From contig JAFZVB010000013.1 in the NCBI GenBank assembly GCA_017618055.1, positions 1-64,000 on the forward strand: a stretch of 64,000 bases of DNA, given 5' to 3'. A program made the position numbers and the translations under genes. Origin of the DNA: Clostridia bacterium (GTDB taxonomy: Bacteria; Bacillota; Clostridia; Christensenellales; CAG-917). Of the stretch, positions 18,172 to 25,299 are shown piece after piece. Every line of letters begins with the position of its first letter. Position 1 is the first letter of the stretch. The notes beneath the pieces were generated by a model. It had not been told where the DNA came from. It did not search any database and saw only the letters and a list, made by a program, of their open reading frames with translations.

Positions 18172-18172
18172 A

Positions 18173-18655
18173 TTAGTCTTTTACGTTGTGTTCTATGTAA
18201 TCTCTTATTTCTCTAAGAGTATCAAATGGATTGTCTATGTTAGCAAATGAAACGGATTGACGTTGTGCTCTAAATTGGATTGTTCCTGTATTGTATTTTT
18301 TATCTAAGAAATTAGTTGTTGCATCTGTAGTTACAATATCTTTATATTCTATACCACGATATGTTACCCCAAATGAGCCACTACGAACAATTACTCTCTT
18401 GTTTGTATAAGCATAGTATAGATTATCATATCCTTTCTTTGCATAAACGAATGGGAATATACCAAGAGTAAGAACTGTTAGCATAATAAAATGTGGCCAA
18501 AAGATTGGTATAGCAAAGAATAATAGCCACTTATAATGTCTTTTCTTGTTTGGCTTTATTACACTTATTACAGATTCATCTGCATCCAAGAAATCTTTAA
18601 ATACTTCCTTATCTACTAATTGTACACTTGAAATATCTTCATCAAAGTCTCTCAT
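18173..18655 (-). CDS. Membrane protein with bacterial PH domain
   Basis: This 160-residue protein has two close membrane helices at about 45-90 (LLFFAIPIFWPHFIML and LTLGIFPFVYA), followed by a bacterial PH-like (bPH2) domain beginning YYAYTNKRVIVRSG, the usual signature of the family. The domain ends in a helix (DTLREIRDYIEHNV). A longer frame begins 11 codons earlier, but GGAGG stands right before the ATG at 18655. Its role is unknown; PH-domain membrane proteins of this kind are common and often stress-related. It lies in an operon between an unknown protein and MsrA. Confidence 0.82.
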   Translation of the reverse strand: MRDFDEDISSVQLVDKEVFKDFLDADESVISVIKPNKKRHYKWLLFFAIPIFWPHFIMLTVLTLGIFPFVYAKKGYDNLYYAYTNKRVIVRSGSFGVTYRGIEYKDIVTTDATTNFLDKKYNTGTIQFRAQRQSVSFANIDNPFDTLREIRDYIEHNVKD

Positions 18656-18680
18656 AGCATACCTCCATTGTTTGCATATA

Positions 18681-19319
18681 TTATACATCTATTTCTTCAA
18701 TTCTAAAATCAATTATTGGTATTTCTTCAACTTTAAAATATGTGGCATTTTTTGAATCATCTCTATTCACCATATAATCAAAAGATTTTCGATATGCTGA
18801 ATTATCTGCTTCTGAATATGTTTTAAAATACACACCATCCATAGCACTATTATAATAGCATACATTTTTAATTCCAACGATTTTATATGTGTATACTCCT
18901 GCTGGAATATGTCTTGTCTTGTTCCCATTTTTTAATTGAATAATACTATAATCTGCTCTAGAAAACGAATCATATGCCAAATCACGATCTATTTGATATT
19001 CTGCGCTAGACTGTGCATCAGATATGCTAAAGAAATACCATGGGTCAACATCAGCATATCCATCCCATCCTTCATAAGAATCATAGATTTGACCGGGTGT
19101 TCTTCCTTCATAAAAGTGAACCACAAATTTATATACTTTTATCTTGGATGTTTTTTCATTCGCCTCCTCATAGGAGTCAAAAATTCCTTTAAGGCAATAT
19201 GGTTCTGCATGAGAATAATTCGGCCATACTGTTACTCCTTCTATCTCTTCTGCACTATCAATACTTATGCTACTTTTAAAATAACGTACTTTTAAAATAA
19301 TCTTATATTTTTTTGCCAT
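18681..19319 (-). CDS. Unknown protein, 212 residues
   Basis: I do not recognise this protein. It is rich in Tyr, Ser and Asp with many short beta-like stretches and no membrane segment or signal peptide. Two parts look alike in style (FDSYEEANEKTSKIKVYKF and YFKTYSEADNSAYRKSFDY), each a Ser-Tyr-x-Glu-Ala-(N/D) turn followed by a Lys-rich helix; these could be divergent internal repeats. AGGAT precedes the ATG. It is the fourth gene of the operon, 14 bp after the phosphoesterase gene and 25 bp before the PH-domain gene, so it is expressed with the ADP-ribose-related genes upstream. Confidence 0.7.
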   Translation of the reverse strand: MAKKYKIILKVRYFKSSISIDSAEEIEGVTVWPNYSHAEPYCLKGIFDSYEEANEKTSKIKVYKFVVHFYEGRTPGQIYDSYEGWDGYADVDPWYFFSISDAQSSAEYQIDRDLAYDSFSRADYSIIQLKNGNKTRHIPAGVYTYKIVGIKNVCYYNSAMDGVYFKTYSEADNSAYRKSFDYMVNRDDSKNATYFKVEEIPIIDFRIEEIDV

Positions 19320-19333
19320 ATTTTTATCCTTAA

Positions 19334-20083
19334 TTAATCTTCAATTATTAAACAATTTATAAATCCAGTTTTCTTAACGCTTTGATCTAATGCTATAAAA
19401 GTATTTCCGTAAAACGGTAAAAATCCTTCTTGTGGAACATTATTAACAACTTTATAAAGTCCTTTCTCCCAATTTTCACTAGTTGCATTCTTCATAACAT
19501 AACATCTTGCTGCACTATAATGCCCAAACACAATTATCTTACCAGGTTCTTGTATTCCATATTTCATAGACATCATCATACCATCTGTTAAATCAAACTT
19601 TGATTTACTACCTTCATTTCTCCAATCTGGATTATATTTTTTATCTTTAACTGGAATAAATCCATGAGTAAATACATAGTGTTCTGTTTCAAAATAACGT
19701 AGAGCACTTTTTAGGAAAGATGTGAAGCCTATCTTATTGCATTCAGATGCGAGTTCTTCATTTGAAAGTCTTGTTTTACCTGTTATGTGTTCTACTACAC
19801 CTTCAGCACACCTACGATTTCCTGGTCTTCCTTGTGTAAATTTATTGTTTATTGCTTCCAACAATTCTCTATCATGGTTACCATTTATAAAAACCAACTT
19901 ATCTTTCTCTTTTAGAGTTTTTAGGTACTCAAACATTTTCCCTGGTTCGGGTCCACTGTAGAATGCATCTCCACAAACTATTAATTTATGATCTTCACAT
20001 TCCGGATCAAATCCTTGTTTATTTAATGCTTCAATCATTAATAAATAATGATCATGTGTATCACTTACAACAAAATACTTCAT
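19334..20083 (-). CDS. Metallophosphoesterase of the NMNAT-PARG operon
   Basis: A 249-residue cytoplasmic phosphatase of the calcineurin-like superfamily. Visible blocks: SDTHDH at residues 7-12, CGDAFYSGPEPG near 37-48, INGNHDRE near 66-73, THGF near 145 and VFGHYSA near 190. This resembles PrpA/ApaH-type serine-threonine or dinucleotide phosphatases more than the larger enzyme at 10.9 kb. The gene follows the NADAR-like gene by 5 bp. In this context a phosphorylated nucleotide or ADP-ribose derivative is a plausible substrate, but that is inferred only from the operon. GGAG precedes the ATG. Confidence 0.88.
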   Translation of the reverse strand: MKYFVVSDTHDHYLLMIEALNKQGFDPECEDHKLIVCGDAFYSGPEPGKMFEYLKTLKEKDKLVFINGNHDRELLEAINNKFTQGRPGNRRCAEGVVEHITGKTRLSNEELASECNKIGFTSFLKSALRYFETEHYVFTHGFIPVKDKKYNPDWRNEGSKSKFDLTDGMMMSMKYGIQEPGKIIVFGHYSAARCYVMKNATSENWEKGLYKVVNNVPQEGFLPFYGNTFIALDQSVKKTGFINCLIIED

Positions 20084-20088
20084 ACTTA

Positions 20089-20913
20089 TTACTCCAATAT
20101 ACCTTCGTGATCTATAACTTCACCATTAACAACTTCAATATCACCCTGTAATAAAGCTTTGAGAACAAATCCATGCCCTGCTTGTAAAAATGAACAATTT
20201 ATTGCATCCTTCATTGAACCAATTGAAAGGAATGAACTTTCAGGGATGGTTGGATTTATTTTTTCTTTCTCACATTTATTTATGTATTGTTCATATTTTT
20301 TTCTCATACCACATTTTTCATTATAGTTATACGTATCGAAATCTACCAAAGCAATCTTTTCACCATTATCCACTAATGATTTTAACCATTTAAATGATGG
20401 TGTATCGTATACCAATTTTGCATACTCTTTAAAATATACTTTTTTACGAGAATCTACGTAATTAAGAGGTACATACTCACCCTTTTCTTTATCAAAGTAA
20501 GCAAAGTACAAACAATCTTTATTATTGTATCCTATACTCTCACAAGCATGTCGCATTAGTTCCTTGGAACATTGTTTTTTATCATAAAATTCTTTTCTCC
20601 ACTTGAAAAAATCACCGTTTGGTTTTCCATTATTATCATGGCAAGGATATACTTTACCACACTGCCAGAATATCTCGAATATGTTAGCTTTAGCACCATC
20701 TGTACCAACAACTGGTCCGATGTAGAAAGGAGATATTTCCTTAGCAAAGTTAGGATGAACCTTCATAAATTCCTTATTCATTACAACTCGGGAAGTTACA
20801 TCTATTATCGTGTATTCAGATAAATCTTCTTCCGTTTGCTTAGTGTAAAAAGAGTTTGTAAAAAGTACATTCATTGGATGATGTCGAAGCATTAAAATAT
20901 TTTTATTTTCCAT
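20089..20913 (-). CDS. Unknown protein with NADAR/DUF6939-like pattern
   Basis: A 274-residue cytoplasmic protein. The part TIIDVTSRVV...ISPFYIGPV...IFEIFWQCGKVY (about residues 35-95) recalls the layout I remember for DUF6939 and, more distantly, NADAR proteins, where a SNFYP-type strand is followed by a Glu/Gln-containing helix ending QxxKF. NADAR enzymes remove ADP-ribose from nucleic acids or related compounds. The later EKIALVDFDTYN and GHGFVLKALLQG also fit DUF6939. This is weak motif evidence. It is 21 bp after the NMNAT-PARG fusion and 5 bp before a phosphoesterase, so the three are expressed together. Confidence 0.6.
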   Translation of the reverse strand: MENKNILMLRHHPMNVLFTNSFYTKQTEEDLSEYTIIDVTSRVVMNKEFMKVHPNFAKEISPFYIGPVVGTDGAKANIFEIFWQCGKVYPCHDNNGKPNGDFFKWRKEFYDKKQCSKELMRHACESIGYNNKDCLYFAYFDKEKGEYVPLNYVDSRKKVYFKEYAKLVYDTPSFKWLKSLVDNGEKIALVDFDTYNYNEKCGMRKKYEQYINKCEKEKINPTIPESSFLSIGSMKDAINCSFLQAGHGFVLKALLQGDIEVVNGEVIDHEGILE

Positions 20914-20934
20914 AGTTATTATTTCCTCTTATTA

Positions 20935-22521
20935 TTATTTAAACAACTTATAAAATGGTGCATATTTACCATTTAATTCCCTAGGTGTTCTCGAACGTGG
21001 TGTTATCTCCCCTTCATTTATTGCAAATACAACTTTTCTAAAACGATTCTTAAACTCATCTTCTTGTAAAATGTTATAAAACAAGGAAGAAACTTCATCA
21101 CTTTTCATTTCATTATAACCACAACCGAATGCAGAAAGAACAATACTATCATGTTGATTATCTAAAGCAATACGGAAGATTGTACGAATCTTGTTAGATT
21201 CGATTTCCTTTCCTTCGTTTGTTAAATATCCATTATTATCAAAGTATTTTCTATCTTCATTAATAAACTCTGTATCTTTCTTATTTGAAAGAGAACCAAC
21301 AGAAATGACTGAACAATCAAAAGGATCTTCTCTTAGTGAAAAATAACAAAACTCACCCTTTCTAAAAAATCTTACACATGGAGAATATATTCCACCATAA
21401 TTCAAATCCATTGGATATACACTAGTTACTGGTGTTACTCCAGATTCTTTAATATGTTTCTTCTTTTCATCACCAAATTGATACAAAGATTGAGATAATG
21501 TGGAACAATAACATAAATAATCCTCTTGTGAATAATCTCCCTCGTTATATCCCTCACAAGGAGTTACTCGTGAAGCTATATTAAGAATTACTGGATTAAA
21601 ACCATTATCTATCATATCTTTCGCTACATCTATACAATCCGAATTAAAACATCCAAATTTTGTAGTAGTATCTAACGGTTTTACAGAAACAGTAAACTTA
21701 TCTTTATAAGCATGCGCTACCCTGTGTTCATCCTTATTCCCCAAGAATGATTCTCTCCATTCGTTAAATAGTTCTTTATTTGTATTATACACTCTCTTAC
21801 GAGCAGTTTGCTTCCCATGCCCTCCACCATATTTAATGTGAGCATAGAACAAATCTTCTGGAGTTAATTCCGGGAAATCCTTTGGAGATAATGTTTGCAT
21901 GATTTTATAAGCATCAGCATTCATTAAACCACTATAATCCTTCCCTTCGAAGAAAAGATTGCGAACCTTGGTTGAACTTACATCTTCCACATCTTCATCT
22001 TCAACATTTAATAAATGTATTCTATCTCTATGTTCTCTTAAAAAATCACTACTATTAATTAATTTTTCTACATCCAAATTTCGTGAGTATACAAGAAATT
22101 CACAAAGATTTATCATACCCTCTGGATCCATCCATTTGGGAATACCATGAATCTTATCTGCTCCAAATAAATAAAATAATTGTATTTCTTCACCCTGATA
22201 CTGTTTTCTTTTCTTATTATAAACATTCAACAAACTTTTATATGTGTTCGGATTTTCTCCTCCAGTTTCCACTCCACCAAAACTAAGTTTGTTATTTTCT
22301 TTATTAAGAGATTGTAACATCTCTGCACGTGTTTCTTCACTAAGGATAAAGTTAGTTGGAGTTTTTAATTTTGTAAGACACTTTTTATGAAGATACTTAT
22401 CATTTGTTTCAACAAATAAACCTTCATCTGCATCGAACTTTTCAACAGCATCTGATAAAATCTTGTAGTGAGCTTTAGTTACCGGATTAAATGAACCTGT
22501 AATAACAATAATTTTTTTCAT
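20935..22521 (-). CDS. NMN adenylyltransferase-like domain fused to PARG-like macrodomain
   Basis: Two enzymes in one 528-residue chain. Residues 1-210 are a nucleotidyltransferase of the NadD/NMNAT group: GSFNPVTKAH at 9-18 (the GxFxPxHxxH-type motif, with the first His replaced) and SSTKVR at 182-187. Residues 235-528 follow the microbial poly(ADP-ribose) glycohydrolase pattern (TIGR02452): LNIASRV...SQEDYLCYCSTL at 313-342, IYSPCVRFFR at 378-387, and SAFGCGYNE near 463-471. The usual GGG of the loop is changed to EGYNEG. The first domain would make NAD or a relative, the second handle ADP-ribose. It is the first gene of a six-gene operon; GAGG precedes the ATG. Confidence 0.82.
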   Translation of the reverse strand: MKKIIVITGSFNPVTKAHYKILSDAVEKFDADEGLFVETNDKYLHKKCLTKLKTPTNFILSEETRAEMLQSLNKENNKLSFGGVETGGENPNTYKSLLNVYNKKRKQYQGEEIQLFYLFGADKIHGIPKWMDPEGMINLCEFLVYSRNLDVEKLINSSDFLREHRDRIHLLNVEDEDVEDVSSTKVRNLFFEGKDYSGLMNADAYKIMQTLSPKDFPELTPEDLFYAHIKYGGGHGKQTARKRVYNTNKELFNEWRESFLGNKDEHRVAHAYKDKFTVSVKPLDTTTKFGCFNSDCIDVAKDMIDNGFNPVILNIASRVTPCEGYNEGDYSQEDYLCYCSTLSQSLYQFGDEKKKHIKESGVTPVTSVYPMDLNYGGIYSPCVRFFRKGEFCYFSLREDPFDCSVISVGSLSNKKDTEFINEDRKYFDNNGYLTNEGKEIESNKIRTIFRIALDNQHDSIVLSAFGCGYNEMKSDEVSSLFYNILQEDEFKNRFRKVVFAINEGEITPRSRTPRELNGKYAPFYKLFK

Positions 22522-22639
22522 AATTAACCTCTAATAATTTTTATTTCACTAACAATATACGAAACATTTTGTACCTTTTTTGGAACATCTTTAATTTTTT
22601 TATAAAAACCATAATTATTGTATCATATTTTTACAAATA

Positions 22640-22670
22640 AAAAAATACGAGCTCTTTTCGAGTTCGTATT
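22640..22670 (-). terminator. Terminator of tRNA-Val
   Basis: AATACGA and TCGTATT pair with inner CTC/GAG around a short loop just after the tRNA, and a run of T follows on the minus strand. About 120 bp separate it from the start of the NMNAT-PARG operon. Confidence 0.8.
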
Positions 22671-22672
22671 AA

Positions 22673-22749
22673 TGGTGCGGGATATAAGACTTGAACTTAT
22701 GACCTCTACGATGTCAACGTAGCGCTCTAACCAACTGAGCTAATCTCGC
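22673..22749 (-). tRNA. tRNA-Val (GAC)
   Basis: A full cloverleaf of 77 nt with encoded CCA. The acceptor stem GCGAGAT pairs with ATCCCGC (one A-C mismatch), the D arm reads GCTC...GAGC, the anticodon stem CTACG/CGTAG encloses TTGACAT with anticodon GAC, and the T arm is ATAAG-TTCAAGT-CTTAT. It reads valine GUC and GUU. It stands alone with its own promoter and terminator. Confidence 0.95.
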
Positions 22750-22760
22750 AAAGCAAAGTT

Positions 22761-22789
22761 ATAATACACCATTTTTTTTGGATTATCAA
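22761..22789 (-). promoter_or_regulatory. Promoter of tRNA-Val
   Basis: On the minus strand TTGATA and TATTAT are separated by exactly 17 nt, and the -10 ends 11 nt before the first base of the tRNA. Confidence 0.8.
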
Positions 22790-22810
22790 GTATTTTATAT
22801 ATAAAAGAAA

Positions 22811-22841
22811 CCCCTTGGCTTAACCAAGAGGATCTTTTTTT
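22811..22841. terminator. Terminator-like hairpin, possibly two-way
   Basis: CCCCTTGG pairs with CCAAGAGG around CTTAA. T runs follow on both strands (ATCTTTTTTT on plus, TTTCTTTT on minus). There is no plus-strand gene within 1 kb upstream, so it may back up the terminator of the minus-strand nucleoside transporter operon, or end a small plus-strand RNA. Confidence 0.55.
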
Positions 22842-22940
22842 GAGAGAGGATTATTATGAAAAATTTTGTTTGTTTCTTTGCTTTTCTTGTCTTTATTATA
22901 AAAAGGGAATATTAAAGGAACATTAAAAAATAAAAAATTT

Positions 22941-22975
22941 AAAAAAATAAAACCGAAGATTTTTTTCTCCGGTTT
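22941..22975 (-). terminator. Terminator of the purine uptake operon
   Basis: On the minus strand AAACCG and CGGTTT pair around an A-rich loop, followed by TATTTTTTT, 25 bp after the last permease gene. Confidence 0.8.
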
Positions 22976-22999
22976 AAATATAAGTATAAGTTCTTTTTG

Positions 23000-23959
23000 C
23001 TATCTCTCTTCTCTAAAGTATGGAACACCAAGAGACGCTGGTGGTTGCAATTCTTTCTTTCTTAATAAGCTTGTTGCTATTAAAACAACAATTGTTACAA
23101 CATATGGAACCATCTTGATAAGTTCTCTGTATTGGAATTCTACATTGACATAAGATGGGAGAATATAGAATGCTGCGAATATTAGAGAACCGGCAATACC
23201 AATGTTTGGTCTCCAAATTGAGAAGATAACAAGAGCGATAGATAACCAGCCTAATGCTTCAATTGTGTACTCCCAGTTGCCACCAAGGTAGTCAAAGATG
23301 AAGAATAATCCGCCGAGTCCAGCAATTCCAGCGCCTACAACACATGCAACATATTTATACTTAATAACATTAATACCTACTGCATCTGCTGCTGCTGGGT
23401 TCTCGCCCACTGCTCTTAAACTTAATCCTTGCTTAGATCTCTTAATGAATCCTGCAACTAATATAGCAAGCACAATTGCGATATAAACTAAACATCCATA
23501 GGTTAAGAATAAATCACTAAACCAACCTGCTCCATCTGCACCAGGAGCATATGCGGTGAATGCTTTACTAATTATTGTTGTAAATCCAGTTTTATCAACT
23601 TGTGGCATAATGAAGTTTGTTATACCAGCACCAAATGTTGTGATTGCAAGACCGGATACGTTTTGGTTGCTTCTTAAAGTAATTGTTAAGAATGCATATA
23701 GTAGACCGCCTGCACCTGCAAAACACATTGCACATAATATACCAATTAATACTATAGCAAAGCCATTTGCTTGACTCATATCGGATAATCCCTTAAGATA
23801 TGCCTCCTCACCAACACAGGCACCTGCTGCTCCAAGACACATAATTCCTGGGATACCAAGGTTTAAATGCCCTGCTCTTTCAGTTATAGTTTCACCTGTT
23901 GAACCGAAAAGGAAGGTTGTGCTTAATCTTATTGCACTACGTAAGAATACTAAAAACAT
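23000..23959 (-). CDS. nupQ: Nucleoside ABC transporter permease (NupQ/YufQ-like)
   Basis: An inner-membrane subunit of a BMP-type nucleoside importer, with about eight to ten membrane helices in 319 residues. The family signature is the segment FGSTGETITERAGHLNLGIPG near residues 20-40; the later RAVGENPAAADAVGIN near 180-195 is the cytoplasmic coupling segment that contacts the ATPase. It follows the other permease gene by 2 bp and ends the operon xpt - lipoprotein - ATPase - permease - permease. The neighbouring xpt points to purine nucleosides as cargo. Confidence 0.92.
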   Translation of the reverse strand: MFLVFLRSAIRLSTTFLFGSTGETITERAGHLNLGIPGIMCLGAAGACVGEEAYLKGLSDMSQANGFAIVLIGILCAMCFAGAGGLLYAFLTITLRSNQNVSGLAITTFGAGITNFIMPQVDKTGFTTIISKAFTAYAPGADGAGWFSDLFLTYGCLVYIAIVLAILVAGFIKRSKQGLSLRAVGENPAAADAVGINVIKYKYVACVVGAGIAGLGGLFFIFDYLGGNWEYTIEALGWLSIALVIFSIWRPNIGIAGSLIFAAFYILPSYVNVEFQYRELIKMVPYVVTIVVLIATSLLRKKELQPPASLGVPYFREER

Positions 23960-23961
23960 AA

Positions 23962-25299
23962 TTATTTATCCACCTTTTCTTCATTTATTTCTTCTACTGT
24001 TTCTTCAATAGGAACTTCTTCTTTTTGAGGAGTGAATGTATCATTTCCTTCAAAATTCTTTGACTTAGTAATAGTTCTTTCAAAGTATCTTGTGCCAATA
24101 GATTCCAACTCTTCCTCAAATTGTTCTTCGGTAATAATCTTCTCGTCTTCTTTCGTTGGTTCTTCTCCCGCCTTTTCTCCAGTTGGAGTTGCAGCCTTTT
24201 CAACCTTCTTATGTTTATGAACCTTAAAGACTACATTGTAATTTACCAAGAATTCTGCAGCTATAAGTATAACGAAGAATAATCCAACAACGATACCACT
24301 GTATGCTGAACTACTACCAATATGATATGTTGTGGCAACTTGTGCGGCACCTGTTTGCATAAATATTACCAAAAATGCTGAACCCATCATAATGAATGGA
24401 TTGAGTTGTCCAATCCATGCAACTAAGATAGCCGTAAATCCTCTTCCTGCAACCAATGTAGAGTTTATTGTTGGTGTTGGACTACCTCCAACTAAGAACC
24501 ATCCTGCTAAACCACAAAGTGCACCGGATAAAACCATAGTTCTAATAATAACACTCTTAACATTAATACCAATGTATTTTGCCGTGTTTACACTTTCACC
24601 AACAACATTGATTTCATAACCATGCTTACTATATTTAATGTATACAAACAGAATTGCGGTTACTATGGTCACCAATACTATATTGATGATATAATTCATT
24701 CCAAATGCACCAGAAAAACTACCATATTTCAAGATACCAATAGTACCTGAACCATTAGGAGCCCATATGTTAATTGCGAATAAAACCATTTGAATTGCAA
24801 TATAGTTCATCATTAATGTAAACAATGTTTCATTGGTATTCCAAATAGCTTTAAATATAGCAGGAATCAATCCCCAGATAGCGCCAAATACAAGACTAAA
24901 CAAAAGCATTAAGATAATGAGAACTTCTTCTGGTAGAACTTTACCCCATTCTTTAATGACAACTACTGATGCAAGTGCGCCCATTAATGTTTGGCCTTCT
25001 GCGCCAATATTCCAAAATTTCATCTTAAATGCAGGAACTAATGCAAGACCTAACATAAGAAGCATTGCCCAACCATTGAGCAACTTTAATGCTTTGTTTG
25101 CAGTACCCATAGTACCAACAAACATTTCTTTAAAGAATCCGCCCATTCCACCTTTGGTTAGGATTGTGGAAACGATAGCTGTTAGAATGAATGCTATTAC
25201 AATTGCACCTCCTCTAAAGAGCCATGCTTTCCATCCGGGAATATCTGTTCTTTTTGTAATGTGGAATGGAAGTTCAAATTTGATTTTGCTTGATGCCAT
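23962..25299 (-). CDS. nupP: Nucleoside ABC transporter permease (NupP/YufP-like)
   Basis: The second permease of the nucleoside importer. Residues 20-345 carry the membrane helices, with the coupling segment INVVGESVNTAKYIGINVKS near 228-247 and the GRGFTAILVAWIGQLNP block near 285-301. Unlike the usual protein of about 350 residues, it has a charged Glu/Lys-rich cytoplasmic tail of about 95 residues (350-445). GGAGG before the ATG lies within the ATPase gene, whose end it overlaps by 26 bp, so the two are translationally coupled. Confidence 0.92.
   Translation of the reverse strand: MASSKIKFELPFHITKRTDIPGWKAWLFRGGAIVIAFILTAIVSTILTKGGMGGFFKEMFVGTMGTANKALKLLNGWAMLLMLGLALVPAFKMKFWNIGAEGQTLMGALASVVVIKEWGKVLPEEVLIILMLLFSLVFGAIWGLIPAIFKAIWNTNETLFTLMMNYIAIQMVLFAINIWAPNGSGTIGILKYGSFSGAFGMNYIINIVLVTIVTAILFVYIKYSKHGYEINVVGESVNTAKYIGINVKSVIIRTMVLSGALCGLAGWFLVGGSPTPTINSTLVAGRGFTAILVAWIGQLNPFIMMGSAFLVIFMQTGAAQVATTYHIGSSSAYSGIVVGLFFVILIAAEFLVNYNVVFKVHKHKKVEKAATPTGEKAGEEPTKEDEKIITEEQFEEELESIGTRYFERTITKSKNFEGNDTFTPQKEEVPIEETVEEINEEKVDK

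Noticed and set aside
22856..22915. 19-codon frame with a fair ribosome binding site as a leader-peptide gene
   Set aside because: Too short to support by codon use, followed by no plus-strand gene it could control, and no promoter is clear. Kept only as part of a finding.
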